Of a stretch of DNA of 64,000 nucleotides, positions 12,005 to 30,131 are shown piece by piece. Where the stretch lies: positions 191,501-255,500 of the forward strand of contig JAHQIY010000007.1 of assembly GCA_019054805.1 (NCBI GenBank), in the 5' to 3' direction. How positions within the stretch are numbered: the first letter of the stretch is position 1; every line of letters begins with the position of its first letter. Origin of the DNA: Brachionus manjavacas. Its lineage: Eukaryota; Rotifera; Eurotatoria; Ploima; Brachionidae. The notes under the pieces are model-generated. The model was given only the letters and a program-made list of their open reading frames with translations. It was not told the DNA's origin and did not search any database. The position numbers and the translations under genes are program-made.

Positions 12005-15000
12005 CAGATAAGCAAAATACGCTGAATAACTATCTTTTAAAAAAATACTTTAAAAATACACTATTTTGGCCTTGTGTGTGCAATAGATGGTTTTGTACAG
12101 ATCATAATTTGGTTGCTTGGTAAATGATGTGCTTGCAGTCTAAGTGTTGACTACAGCATCGATTTTCGTAGTAAAAATTCTAAATATTTAATTAAAATTC
12201 AGTATTAGAAACAATTAGGAATCAATTAAGGTGAGTTTTATGGTAGGGTGCTTAGAGCCAAGGCTGAATTTGATACTGAGTCAAAAACTTAATTATCAAT
12301 CTTGTTGCGTAATTTTAATCTACTGAAATTAATAAATAGATTAGCTTTTTTTTTAAAAAAAAAGAATTTTGTAATTAAAAAAACGGTAGTCTATCAATCT
12401 CTATCTTAATCTTTGCAAAATAATTAATTTTTTTTTATCAAAAATTACAGATTATTAGATTGAAGCGTTGTTTTAAAATTCGCCTAAATTGAGTCTTAAG
12501 CAGTCTTTAAGTGAGTTGTAATGCCGCACACTTGTTTACATAACATTAAAATATGTTGCTGGTTTCTTTTTTCTTCGTGTTGAGCTCTTCTGATCAAAAA
12601 AAAGTTTTTACCTGTTTTTTTCAATTTTTTATTATATAAAATAAATTTTTTTCGAAGATATTGCTTTATTTTGTTAGTTCAATTTAATTGAAGATCTAAA
12701 TTAATTTAAACTAGTCGTAGTATTTGTGTTTTTAGAAAATTTAGCACAAAAGAACAAAATAAAATGACAAAACATCGAATAGCTTTTTTCTGTAAGCAAA
12801 AAATTAGCTATGTGAATAGAATTTAATTTATATGTATTTTCTATAATTTTTATCATTTGATGCATTATATGATCAAATTTTTTTTGACTATTTTTCATTA
12901 ATCCTTTTCTTTTACACTAAATTTCACGAAACTAAGTAAATTATATGAACAAACAAAAATCTTGACCAAAATGATAATTTAGTCATAAAATTCAAAGAAA
13001 AAATCAAAATTTTTCTTTACGATTTTCAGTTTAAACTAGTTTAAAAAGAAGCTTAAATTTATATCTAAATTTAATAATCTATAACCTGAGTAATTGTTTC
13101 ATCAGACTAACAAATTTACTTGAGTTTCGATTAAATTCCCATTTTTACCATTTTTGAAAATTTTACAACTGATCTTGAAATAAAGTCGTACTATTTAAAA
13201 AGATTCTATATTTTTTGGGCAAAAATATTTTTTATTTTATAACTTTAACCAAATTTTAAAGTAAGTTTTAGATCAAAAAAATAAGTTCCAGATCGAAATA
13301 TTAAGATAATAAATTTTTAATTATAAAATTTCCTCAACAAACAAGTCAGGTAGGTAATCTGATCAGCTCCAAATATTTTTCTTAAAATAAAAGATAAAGT
13401 TTCAATTTCGGTTTAAAAAAATGAAATTCTTGTAAAAAATTTAAAAAAAAATTCTTTCTTTTTTGCGTCTTTTTGCGATTTTTTAAAAATTTTAATAATA
13501 TATTTTCTAAAATTAATTTTTTCTTTTAAAAAAATATCTTTCAATTCTATTTAATTTCTTGAGTAAAGTTAGAACAAACTTTTTATTTCAAAAGAATCGA
13601 TTTAACTTTATCTCCGCAGCATAGATTTTTATAACCCTAATTAGAGAAGACACGAACTTTAAACGAAAGCTTTTACTAAGTTTTATCCATAATTTTCTTG
13701 ATACAAAATTAAATTTTTATATTAATTTGTTTGTTTATTAAAATTTAGTTTCCTTAGAGAAAACAAAATTCTTATATTTTCTATTGTTTCGCTTTTTCTA
13801 AGAGCACTAGTGAGATACATGTCCCTGTATACTGTAAAATAAAGTATGATCTAAACGATAGGTATAAAAACCAAACTTATAAATAAAGGAAAATTTTTTT
13901 GAAAAATAAAAAATAAAAATTTCAAGCCCAAATAGTAAAAATAGTTTTCGTACATTTGAAAATAATCGCTAGCTTCTTGCATCCTATTTTTTTAGCTCGA
14001 AAAATCGCCTGAAAAAAGCCAAATTTTTCTATTCAAATTTATTTACTCGATCTTTAATTTTTTTATAATTTTTAGTTTTTTATAAAATTACAAAACTTTT
14101 CGAAATTTGATATCATTGTTTTATTATTTTGCTAAATAGAATTATGTAAGCAATTTTTAGACAAAATAATTCAGGTATAAAACTTGGGTATAATCGGTAT
14201 AATGCAATCTAGACTAGACCGAAAATAAAAAGCTCTTAAAAAAGCTGATTTTTCAAGTAAAAATATTTAAAAATAAGATAACTAGGTTTAACTAGAACTT
14301 ATTTGAATACAACCAAAAATTAAAAGCAAAAAAAGAAAATTAAATCTGTTCTAGTTAAAAAATTAAACACTCTAAGTTTTGGAGTCAATTTTTTTCAACC
14401 AAAAAAAATTTTAATTCAACTCTCAGCCTTATTTGGGAGAAAAAGGTATCGAAGGGCGTTGAAGCGGCCATGAGCCTTTCGGAACCGTTCTCTTTCTGTG
14501 GCTCAAACAAAAAACAATTAGCTGTTATTGATGCCGCGTAAATGCATAGTTATTGAGTATGGCCTAAATTCTTGAAGACTAGTCAGTTTTGAGACTTATT
14601 AAGTTTTAGGCTGTCAATCAAACGAGCTAAGTTTAAAGATTGTCTTTTACAAAATGACCAAAGCTTTAAAAGCATCTTAGAAAATATGTGTCAAGGATCG
14701 CGACCAAATTCCTCTCATTTCTTCGAGCCAAATTCTTTAAACAATACAAATAGCAAATAATTTGTCTTAGTTAGCTGAGCCCATTCGAACACCGACTTTT
14801 CCTCAAATATATAATTAAAAAAATCTAAATTGATTTACGAATTAAATGAATTGTCAAGCCATTTAAGTATCTAGAGGTGAATTTTGAATCTAGTTGCATG
14901 CTGGCGCTGCCAACACGCTTATTCTAATTTAATCCGAGATCAGACTGGTCTCACAGCCACCAAGATAACTCGCATTCAGCTCAAACTAGATCTTGTCTAA

Positions 15001-17090
15001 ACAATCAAATGAATTCATATTGAAAACATATTCTCTCTGATAAATCTCATCTATTTTAGTTTACATAACTTTGTTATTTGAAAGGCTCAGGAATTGAGCA
15101 TTGCCGGCCCCTAGCCCCAGTGGCCTGGTTATGCTTAAGACTTACAATTAGAGGCTTTTAATTAATTTCTCGATTGCGTTTACTCTGAGCAAAACTAGAA
15201 TAATCCAAGCTATATAATCAATGCTAGAAGAAGATAAATATTCCTAATTTCTACAAACTACACCAATCATGATTTTGCTTTTCAGCAGAATTTTGCTCTT
15301 TTCTGAAAGCGGATTAAAACATAACATAATAAGAAACTTTAATGGAAGAAAACAATGAAAATGATACAAAAAAATGAAGAGATATATTGCAAATATTTAT
15401 CATGTAAATAAATATCTTATTAATTGCAATAATTGATTGGACTGAGATGTTTTCATTAGGTTGGCTTTGAGCGAAAAATTTAAATTTAAAAAAATTTCTC
15501 AAAATTGCTTTCAAAAACTAACTTGGAAAGGCAACGCTTAGAAATAGTTTCTAACAATTGAAGATTTTACTAATCAAATCTTGCTCGTAATAATTATAAT
15601 ACCGAACACTGAAAACATAATTATTTAATAAAGATTGATATGAAACGAAAAACGCCTTTGAAATTGAAAACTTCGACTCTCAGAATGGTTAAGGCTCCCC
15701 AATCTACAAGTCTTAGCAATAAACCTACTTTTTTCTTCAGATTTATAAATCAAAAATATTGAACCATCATTTTTCGAGTCTTTACTTCAAATTTTCTTCG
15801 ATTTTTAAAATTCTGACAGGGTAAAAGTCTTAGAACACTTTATTTGATCAAATTAAAAAGGTTTGAGGCACCATAGAAATAATCTTTCCCAATAGCTTAG
15901 TAAATTTAGTCCGTTTGGTAAATGTTTTTTTTGGCTCGGTTCAAGAATGCTATTTATGTTTATGGGCTATGTTCGCTATCTATTAAATAATATTTATTCT
16001 GTCGGGGCATTTAATTAGGCAATTTTTTTTAATCAAAAAATCCTCCTCTGATAAAACTAATTTAGTAAAAATTTTAAATTGATAAAGAAAAATATTTCTC
16101 TGCTCATTATCAATCCAAACTGGGCAAAAAATTTAGATCAACTTTAAATAACAAGAATATATGCTGAAATTAAATGATTTATTTGCTATCTACGAATTTC
16201 TAATTTATCAATTTTAGATCTGTTTTTGTTCTTGAAAAAAATACATTCCTCGAACATTTGATGAAAAAATTCAACACTTCAGCCATATGATGAACTAAAA
16301 GTAAAGCAAACAAAAAATATTTGAGCCACCAAATAGACAAGATAAAAAATTTATCGCGAATTATCAATCAGAAGATCTAAGAGATAAATATGTTTAAATG
16401 GTCATAATTGGGCAATTATTGAACACACTTCTAGAATTAAGAAAATTACTATTTATGATTGCTGATTTTATTAGGTTAGATGTTGAATGTCGGACAGTAA
16501 TCACAAAAAAATTTGCATTTTAATTTTGATAGCAATCAAAAAATAATTTTGAAGTGGGCAAGTCAAATTAAAAAAAATGAAGCTCGATTAAATTAGATTT
16601 TTTTTAAAAAAAAAAATTATGGACTTAAGTTTTGTTGCTAATTGAGCTTTGACACAGATAAAAAAGAAAATAAAGCTTTAAATGTAATACTAGAAAATTA
16701 GACGTCAAAAATTAATCCTTGTTTTATAATAAATATTTTAGAAATATTTTTTCTCTAAATAAAAAACAATTTAATTTACTCTAGGATTTTTTTATTTTGA
16801 ATAATTTGAAAAATAATAATTTTTTAATGATATTAACCAAACATCAAAGTTTGTTCGTGCTTAATATTGGCATTTTCAAATGATAAATTACAATGAAAAC
16901 ATACTTTTTGAATAAATATAGAATTATTGTTAATAAGTTTTAGAATACTAAATATGAAAGAAAATTGTTTGCCAAAAATGGGCATAAAAAATATCAGATA
17001 TTCAACTAGCATTTTTAACAGCAGTAATGAATTTAAAAAAAATTAATCTAGAAAAAATGTAACTGTTTAAAAATTTAATTTAACTCAATC
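12005..17090. other. Intergenic stretch with a GC-richer patch, no gene recognised
   Basis: No coding frame or splice-consistent exon chain was found. A half-copy of the foldback repeat family appears near 12716-12810. A less AT-rich patch at about 14440-15140 stands out and could contain an untranslated exon, a promoter or an old repeat. Nothing in it lets me decide. Confidence 0.5.
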
Positions 17091-17094
17091 AAAA

Positions 17095-17720
17095 AAGTAC
17101 CATAAAAGATCTGGGAGCCACCTTGGCTAGCAATCTCAAGTTCTCCAGCTATATGAAACCCAAAGCTAATAAGACCATCTCCATTGACCAGGACGCAGGA
17201 CCAAAGGAGACATGATCCAAATGTACAAGATCAGAAATGGTCTAAACAGCATAGATTGGATCAGACCTTCCCCACACTGCAGCTTACTTTCCCAACTTGG
17301 ACCAGCCCAGGATATTAGAGGGCAAAAGAGGCGTCTCTCCGGCCAAGAACCAACTAATTGCGCCCAGCAAGAAAAAATTTTCACGAATCGTGCCATTAGA
17401 GAGTGGAACAGCCTCCCTGAGACAGTAATCGTTGACTCGACTGAAAACCACTTCAATAACAGGCTCGACGCATGGAAGTATTCTGGTGTATTTGGGGACC
17501 TGGACCCCCAGCATACCGGGGTTATTCTCCACGCTCATCTTATACATTGCACTCGTATCACTTAAATATTATTTTTTATTCTTATATTTAATTATTCTTT
17601 CCTTGTATCCATCAATTAATTTTCCTATTTGCCAACTTTTCGTATAATAACTACTCCCTGTCTTCATTGTCTATTTCATATGGCCACTGTAACGCAGCCA
17701 CCATAGACAACTTCTTTAAT
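17095..17720 (+). mobile_element. CR1/jockey-like LINE 3' relic
   Basis: The sequence begins with a piece of the region after the RT domain (KDLGATLASNLKF). An internal deletion follows, then a readable C-terminal tail at 17212-17565: MIQMYKIRNGLNSIDWIRP, later FTNRAIREWNSLPETVIV. This is the usual end of CR1- and jockey-type ORF2 proteins. The non-coding tail includes a weaker hairpin (TATGG...CCATA near 17679-17705). It is 5' truncated and dead. Confidence 0.75.
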
Positions 17721-17902
17721 AAGTCGCTTGCTGTATTCAACTAACATTTTTAATTAATGAATTAAACAAAAAATTTTAATGTTTTAAAAATTTTATTTTA
17801 CTTAAAGTTTATAGTTTTTATTCAATAAAATTAGTTAGATAGATAATGCAAAAATCCAAACACAATTTATTCTAGTATTGACTATATTTTATCAAAAGTA
17901 AT

Positions 17903-18382
17903 TCAAATTACTTTGCTTAAAAAAAAATAAAGTATGGCTTGAATGAGTGTAGTGTATTGATTAAATTTAAGTATCATTGAAAAATTGCAGTAATTATCCC
18001 AACAGCAATAGTTATAAACTCCATATCCGAGAACTCCGTAGATCTTGTTAGTGCATCCATCTGACGATGACGAGCATCCTCTCTCTACCGCGTAGCTTCC
18101 TGGAATTTTATTCAAATTTTTCTTTAAAAATTTACAGTTAGATAAATATTCAACTTTAAATTATTTCTTACATAACAACCATTGCTGCATAATACTAAAG
18201 AAGACTTTGTGGCATTAAATGGATCATTACAATTTGTGCATGAATAACAGTTAAATTGATAAGCGGTTGTCGATACTTTAGTATTGAGTTTATTTTATTT
18301 TTTGGAACTTGAGATAAAATTTACTTATATAAGTTGAAAGTATCAATAAAATAGCTGTAGTTTTCATCAAAATTTGGTGCAT
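17903..18382 (-). CDS. Ly6/three-finger family GPI-anchored protein, three exons
   Basis: Three exons join in phase: 18382-18325, 18275-18172 and 18121-17903, giving about 126 residues. Exon 1 encodes a signal peptide (MHQILMKTTAILLILSTYI). Exon 2 has the cysteine pattern NCYSCTNCNDPF followed by LCSNGCY. Exon 3 has RGCSSSSDGCTNK and then YNYCCWDNYCN, the CC....CN signature that closes a Ly6/uPAR (three-finger) domain. The end is a hydrophobic tail (TTLIQAILYFFLSKVI), expected to be replaced by a GPI anchor. The product should be a small disulfide-rich surface protein. Some family members modulate nicotinic receptors, but that role here is speculation. Exon 3 could alternatively begin a few codons later; the start chosen keeps the frame. 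Confidence 0.8.
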
Positions 18383-20440
18383 TTTTATTTGCGACTCATA
18401 AATTAGTTTGGATTTTGTTTAAAGTTGTTTTAAACAGTTTAGAAGTTTTATACAGAATTTATAAATATAATCAAAGCTTTTAGAAAAATTTAATTTTGGT
18501 GGTTTCAATTAATTCCAAACAAGCTCTTCAAGTCTTTATTGCCGATTAATTTGAAATCTTAAATTTGTTTTCTCTTTAATTTTCAGGTAGACTTTAATTT
18601 AGAATTTCATCATCCGATTAGTCTGTATTATCGAAAAGCTTGATTTTTTTCAGCAAGAAAAAACAATCACCTCCATTTCAGAAAACCTTCAAACATGTTG
18701 CTTTATTTATATTAGTTGAAAAGTGCTTAAATGTCCTCCAAGATTGTGAAACTTGAAATTGAATTGTTTAATTATTTTAATGATAAAATTTATTATTTAT
18801 TTTAATTATAATTATAAAAGTTAATAAAAAATTTGATGATTTACATTATTTTTATTTCAAAATATTAATTTAAAAAGCTACGTTTGAACTTAAAAATTAG
18901 TTTTAATTTTAATTCTATTAAGAAATCAATTATTGGTATTTTTTGGTTTGATATTTGATAGCTTAGACAAATTCCTCCCTAGAACCTTTTAAGCTATATA
19001 TTTCAAAGAATTTTAGAATTGAAAATTGAAGTTAAATGCTTGTTTTAATCTAATGATTCTGTGTAATAAGATAACTTCTTTCATTTGACTGAGACAAAAT
19101 TAACTTAAGTTTTTATTTCCAAACAAGCCCATGTGGCCTTTTTAATATATTTGTTTCATTTGTATTTTTTATTTATTTGTATAGTAATTGTTATTTACTT
19201 TTAAACAACAATTTTTAGTCTAAAATCAAAAAGAAAATTTTTTATTTTAATTAGGAAAATAACTCAATCAAGCAATATAATTATTGTAAAAATGCAAATA
19301 TATTTGAAATCTAAAAAAGAACGATTTTTTAGCAAAGCGAAATCAATTAATAAATTTCAAACTTTCAAAAATTATTTAATTAAATATTAAATATATTAAA
19401 TGCGTTATTTCATCTTTTGCAAGATTTCAGGCGGCTTTCCTCTTTTTTGCAATTTATAAATATGGCATTTGAAGCTTAAATAATCCTGAAGTCTGCAGTG
19501 CAATCAATTACGCGTTTAATAAATTTTGAGCATGTTTGAAATTTTGAAATTTGATCATAAATTTTTGTTTGCTGATTTTTTGCTATTTTTTTTAATAAAT
19601 CCTTTCATTTATTTTTTTCCTTTAAGCTGATTTAACAATTTTTTATTGAATTTAACGCAATATGGTAAATTTTCGTTAAAAATTGTAAAAATTATTCAAT
19701 TAATTTTCCAAAAGACAATAAAAAAAAACTTTAAAATTTATCAATATTCAAATTTTCAGCATAATTTGTAATTAAAATATGATAAATGTAAATTTATTGC
19801 AGCTGACCAAATAAAAAGTTTCTAATGTTTATGTTTTGAAATGAGCTTGCACGTATTTTTAATTGATCACTCGTTCCTCTTAATAAAAATAAATTCAGTC
19901 TTGCATTGCAAAAAAATGGAGAGCAGATAATTCTAATGATGCTTATTAACTCGAGATTCTAAATCTAGTTTGATCAAATTGAATTTAAAATCTACCATTT
20001 AGATTACTTTATACTTAATTTGCACTAAATTAACTTGAACCTTCTTGAATCATTAAAATTGAACCATTTCTTCATTTATTTTATTTATTAATCTAATTAA
20101 TTTAAGCTCCATAAGCAGAATAATATTTGTAAGAAACGCTACTATTTTTTATTTCTTACCTAAACCACTCAATAACTAAACATTTTTTTTTGAATTTTTT
20201 TAGGCTAAATACTATCCTTTTGAAAATTTCCAAACGAAGCCGTTTAAATTTATTTAAAAATTAATTTTTTTTTTCAATTTTTTAGCAAAGAAATCTAAAT
20301 TATATTGAATTAATTGACTACTTTAAAAAAAATAAATATCTATTTGAATTAGATAAATTTTTCATTTAAAAAGTAAAAAAAAATCTTTTAAAGTATCAAA
20401 ATATTCACGATGATAATGACACAATAAAAAAACAATGCAA
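18383..20440. other. AT-rich intergenic stretch, nothing recognised
   Basis: No long frame, exon chain or clear repeat was found. It contains the presumed promoter of the Ly6-like gene on the minus strand, but no individual element can be pointed to. Confidence 0.5.
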
Positions 20441-20448
20441 AAAATTGA

Positions 20449-20581
20449 CATAGTGAATTTTAAAATTGAATAAATTTTTTACTATGAGTCTAAAGATTGT
20501 TCTGCAAATGAATAAAATAGTAAAAAAATTATTCAATTTTAAAATTTTTGTTTTTGTTCTTTGTTCTAAAATTCACTATGC
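20449..20581. repeat. Short foldback repeat
   Basis: CATAGTGAATTTTAAAATTG at the left returns inverted on the right, where an A/G/C-containing insertion splits the arm (CAATTTTAAAATT, then AAAATTCACTATG). The arms also share ACTAT/ATAGT at their inner ends. It is about 130 bp long, non-coding, and may be a small MITE. Confidence 0.4.
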
Positions 20582-20684
20582 CCAAAATATCAACCCTTTA
20601 GATTTTCAGAAATTCTCAAATTTTTGTAGACGAGAACTTGACAATATGGAATTTTTCAAATAACTCAATATTCATCTACACAAA

Positions 20685-21080
20685 GTTATAAAAGAGTTGA
20701 AGAACAGAAAAGTCCCGGCTTTTGACGGTGTTTCGACAGAAATGATGAAAGTTGACGTAGGGAGTGCATTGAAAAAATTGCAAAGCCTTCTTATCTTTGA
20801 TAATTGCCGAGGAGTAACATTGCTACCAATAGCAAGCAAAGTCTTCTGCTGTAGAATCAGAGAGGCATTGTGCGGTGTACCAAGAGAAGAACAAACAGGG
20901 GTTGGAAGTTGAAGAGGATGCATAGACCAGATGCAAACTATAACAAAGTCTGGGATGGGACAGTCCATTGTTCGTAAACTTCATTGACTTCAAGAAAATC
21001 TTAGAAAGCATATTTAGAAAAATCCTTGGACTTATTGAGATATTATGGTGTACCCCACAATATATTGAACTCTTCTACCA
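20685..21080 (+). mobile_element. RTE-like LINE reverse-transcriptase relic
   Basis: The frame from 20697 reads LKNRKVPAFDGVSTEMMK, then DNCRGVTLLPIASKVF and REEQTGV, followed in shifted frames by RGCIDQM and FIDFKK-like pieces. These are RT motifs typical of RTE-like and related LINEs (K-A-.-G-.-D-G, then N-RG-.-LL, then EQ-.-GF). The left boundary is abrupt, an internal part is missing and several frame breaks occur. The RTE-type relic at 48395-48960 could be the other end of the same family. Confidence 0.65.
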
Positions 21081-21099
21081 AAAATTCGAGTGAAGCATA

Positions 21100-21847
21100 A
21101 TTTTCGAAAAAATATTAATTTTAAACTCCCACTAAAAATAATTTTACTAAATTGTGTAAGAAAAAGAAGTATTTTTATAATTTTTTTCCCGTATATAGAT
21201 AATAATGGGAGTTAAAGTTCATTTTTATGTTTGAAAAATACCAATGCTTTGATTTGTTTTGATTCTTTTACTCAACTAAAATTAAAAAATATTCTATTGA
21301 TATTTTTTAAACATTTCAATAAAGTTCAAAATGCTTCAAGAGCTTAAAGCTTAAATCAATATTGAAGATGAGCATTTTTCAAGTCACTAAAAAATAATAA
21401 TTTAAAAATACAAAATTTTTTTTTCCAACTATTTATTACTATTTAAAAACATAAAAACATAGTCCAGCATTAAAGTATAATTAACTAAAGTCAAATCATG
21501 GCTTTGACTTAAGTTAATCTAATATTCACAAGTTTTAAGTGACTTAAACACAACTCTGATTTTAACTTCAAAACTTTTCTTTTCAAGATCCCGAGTTATT
21601 AGCTGAAAATGAAGTTCAAGAAAGCGAGATAACGCTTAATTTTAGATTTTACTATAATTAATAATTGTTGAGTATAAAAATATACAATATCTTAACATAC
21701 TAGTAATCTTTTAGAATTCATTCTAAATTAAATAAAGTGAGTTTTTCGAATGTGAAAAATGAAATGGTATCCTAAGTCACGTGGCTCAATAGACAGAAAT
21801 GCATTTTAAATTGGATTAAATTTTTTTGGCAATGGATTGTTGACGTT
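21100..21847. other. AT-rich spacer downstream of the p38 gene
   Basis: Nothing coding was identified. An alternative last exon for the p38 gene (acceptor near 21600) was considered but fits the family's C-terminus less well than the exon at 21888-21848. Confidence 0.5.
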
Positions 21848-27301
<5,454 letters not shown>

Positions 27302-28019
27302 TTTGAAAATTTTGGTTCTTTGAAGACTGAATTTTCAGGTGAAAATATAATATAATTAATTATTCAAATTTTTTAAAATAATCAGAAAACAACAACAAAA
27401 TTATTTTTAGTTGATTTACCTTTTATCGAAAATTATGATATTTTATTATAAAGCAATTTTAAATTTATGGTTAGAAAATTTTCGGATCTCTTTTTCAAGT
27501 TTTTCAATGATAAAATTCATTGGTTTGATATCATTTATGATCTTAGAAGCTATAAGAAAACTAGATGATTAAATCTTAAATTTTCTCGATTTATGTTTAA
27601 TTGTTTTGCATTCAATTTTTCAAAATTTTTATTCTAATTATTAGAAGAAATACAAAAATGTGGTTATGATCAAAAATGGAATATCTATTGATAAAAATCG
27701 CTTGAAATTATGCATTAATAAAGATTTTCTAAAAATTTTAATTTATTTAAAAAAAGCTTGGTAATTATAATAATGGAATAATTTCAGATAATATTAGTAC
27801 TTTGGATATTTAGAAGGTGGTAGAAAAACTTGGAAGAGATTTGGGCAATCTGGTGAACTAAAAGTTTAAGAATTTTCAAAAGTTATCAAATTTTTTTTAC
27901 GGTTTCTGAAGCTTTCTCTTTAAAAGTATTCTCTACAAAATTTAATATTAAGCTTTAATCAATCTCAAAAAGAATACAAAAAATAATTTTTTATTTTAAT
28001 TAGCAGTTAAAATTTAAAT
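27302..28019. other. Region upstream of the p38 start codon
   Basis: Non-coding, AT-rich sequence expected to hold the promoter and 5' UTR of the p38 gene. No specific box can be assigned with confidence. Confidence 0.4.
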
Positions 28020-28488
28020 TAAATATTTATGGTCTCCAATTCTTAAATCGGACGGTGAGAATGTTTAAAGGATTCAACGCAGAGCTACTAAATTTGTTTC
28101 TTCAATTAGAAATTAACCGAATGAAAGCAGATTGAAGGCTTTGAACATTCTAAATCTGGTGGAAAGAAGAAAAAGAAGTGATCTAATTCAATTATACAAG
28201 TTCATGCATGGAATAGAATCGGTTGAAAAAAGCAACAATTTTGATCTCACCAAAATCCAAGGAAGAGGTCACTGCTTCAAATAACACAAAGAAATTTCGA
28301 GGCTCCAACAAAGAGATGATTTTTTTTTAACTGAACCGCTAACATATGGAACTCACTGCCAAATCAATTAGTTGAAGCCCCCCAATGTTAACAGCTTTAA
28401 AGCAGGCATTGATTGCTGGATGAGCAGCAATCGATCACATCAGCTGGCATAGTGTGCCTTATCAGCACACTCACTGGCTACAGTCAAA
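28020..28488 (+). mobile_element. CR1-like LINE 3' relic with terminal hairpin
   Basis: Scattered frames preserve the typical end of a CR1/jockey-like ORF2: RRATKF- and RRKRSDLIQLYKF-like pieces, RGHCFK, and ANIWNSLPNQLVEAP. The non-coding tail has a perfect 7-bp hairpin AGTGTGC-CTTATCA-GCACACT at 28451-28471. The trinucleotide tail (CTACTACTACTA) now lies on the far side of an inserted MITE, at 28773-28785. The copy is old, with many stops. Confidence 0.7.
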
Positions 28489-28491
28489 CTA

Positions 28492-28771
28492 CCGTATTTC
28501 CTCAAAAAAAAAAGTTCGGTCATCAAAGGATTTCTTCCATTCGAAAATTTTTCACTCCCAGAATGTGACTCAATTAAAAGAAATTAATAGCTATTTTTTT
28601 CTTCTATTAAAAACTAGAAAAATGCATGTTTTACATGAGAGATGATTCATAAATTTTCTTTTAAACAAGACACATATTCTCTAGAAAAATAACTCAAATA
28701 AAGGAAAATTTTTGACTGAAATACAAGCAAGTTTCTTCTATTTGTGGTTACTTCTATTTGAGGAAATACGG
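28492..28771. mobile_element. 280-bp MITE, TIR CCGTATTTCCTCAAA, TA target duplication
   Basis: The ends are exact inverses (CCGTATTTCCTCAAA and TTTGAGGAAATACGG) with TA on both sides, as for Tc1/mariner-like insertion. It interrupts the tail of the LINE relic, which resumes as CTACTACTACTA directly after it. It has no transposase. A similar right end (GAATACGGTA) occurs near 63239-63248. Confidence 0.7.
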
Positions 28772-29389
28772 TACTACTACTACTAAATAAATAAAATTTC
28801 TTAATTTTTGGAATCAAGCAAGATTTACACATAATTTAATTAAAACAAACTTGGTTATTATTTTACTCCTGGTGAAAACTTTATAAGTGGTTTATTGGAC
28901 CGATCTTAACATGACGAAAAATTTAATATTCACCTTTAATGATAACTTTTTTTGGTTATTTTTTGTCTTGTCTTTATACTAATCTAGAATATGATGTCAT
29001 ATTTCTAAAAAAATTTTCCTGCATTTTGTACAAATATAGTTGTTTATTCTTACTAAAAATAATTTTTTTGAAGATATTTTTATATGCATATCATGTGTAA
29101 CAATTTCAATTCATTTTATTACATTGCAGAATTTGATAAAAGTCACTTAAAAATAATTATTTCAGGGAAAAAATAACTAAAATATTCAATAAATCAATTA
29201 AGGACGAATTTATTTACCCACAAAATGTGGGTATCAAATGAAATATATGAAATAAATAAAAAAAAATATATACAAAAATAAAAAAAAATTTAAATCAGAT
29301 AAAATAAAAAAAAATTGCTAGAGGTTAATCATGTTTAAGTATTTGATAGTTTAGGAAAAAGAGAAAAACTTTTGGGTAGCAATTACACA

Positions 29390-29908
29390 AAGGAGTTGAA
29401 TATTCAATTATTCTTGATTCAAAACTTCTCTATTGTCTTCCACCAGTCTAATGACCAATGGAACAGAATGACTCAATCCTGCCTTGACATATCTCTCACT
29501 CAATTCGAGGTTTAGGACTCTTAATAGTTAAAGTTTATTGAAAGCCTCTTGGTGCATAATATTGAAGGTGGTATTCATCATCTAAGTATTCATCTAAATC
29601 AAATATCTCTTCACTCCTCGCTTCTTTTTTCAATAAGTTTAGAAGTTAAGTAATTGGGTGTATTACATTCTGCTTCGTCATGGCCTGTCGCCGAACATCT
29701 CTTGCACAATTTGAACGAATCGCATCTTGAATGGATGTGACCAAATTTTTTGCAGAAATTTAATCGTCTGTATTACCATGGTAGTTGAACAAGACACCGT
29801 TGAATTTGATGAAAAGAGTTCCAACTATATCAATAAAGTCTTCATGATCAGTAAGGTCACACTTATCTGTTATTTTAATAACACCGTTTGAAATCTTTGG
29901 AATCTGAG
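29390..29908 (-). pseudogene. Zinc-knuckle ORF relic, downstream part (interrupted by the LINE)
   Basis: Minus-strand frames read QIPKISNGVIKITDKCDLTD, then FNGVLFNYHGNTDD. Next come a CCHC-like knuckle NFCKKFGHIHSRC and a second one CKRCSATGHDEAEC, then an acidic stretch, and LSERYVKAGLSHSVPLVIRL at the end. Stops and shifts break it. The knuckles suggest a nucleic-acid-binding ORF1 of an older retroelement or a multicopy host gene; which one is unclear. The end region has a diverged second copy at 43640-43770. The young LINE lies at its upstream edge, and coding-like sequence resumes beyond the LINE at 34471. Confidence 0.5.
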
Positions 29909-30131
29909 TTTTTTTTTTTTTTTTTTTTTTAAAATATAATTTGGGCCGAGGCCCCAGGCAGTTCAGAACGATGTAAACCTTCTTTTCAGCCTGCATTCTT
30001 TAGATAATAATTTAGAATATAATTTTACAATTGACTATAGAGAATATAAAATTGTGAAAAGAAAAAAAAAAAAAAAAACAAAAAAAAAAAAAAAAAAAGT
30101 AAATAAGTAAATGATTGTAAATAAATAGTTT

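Noticed and set aside
15314-15514. Minus-strand ORF of 66 codons
   Set aside because: Low-complexity composition rich in Phe, Ile and Lys, as expected by chance in such AT-rich DNA.
21560-21620. Alternative last exon for the p38 gene
   Set aside because: It would replace the conserved C-terminal segment, whereas the exon at 21888-21848 matches the family in length and pattern.
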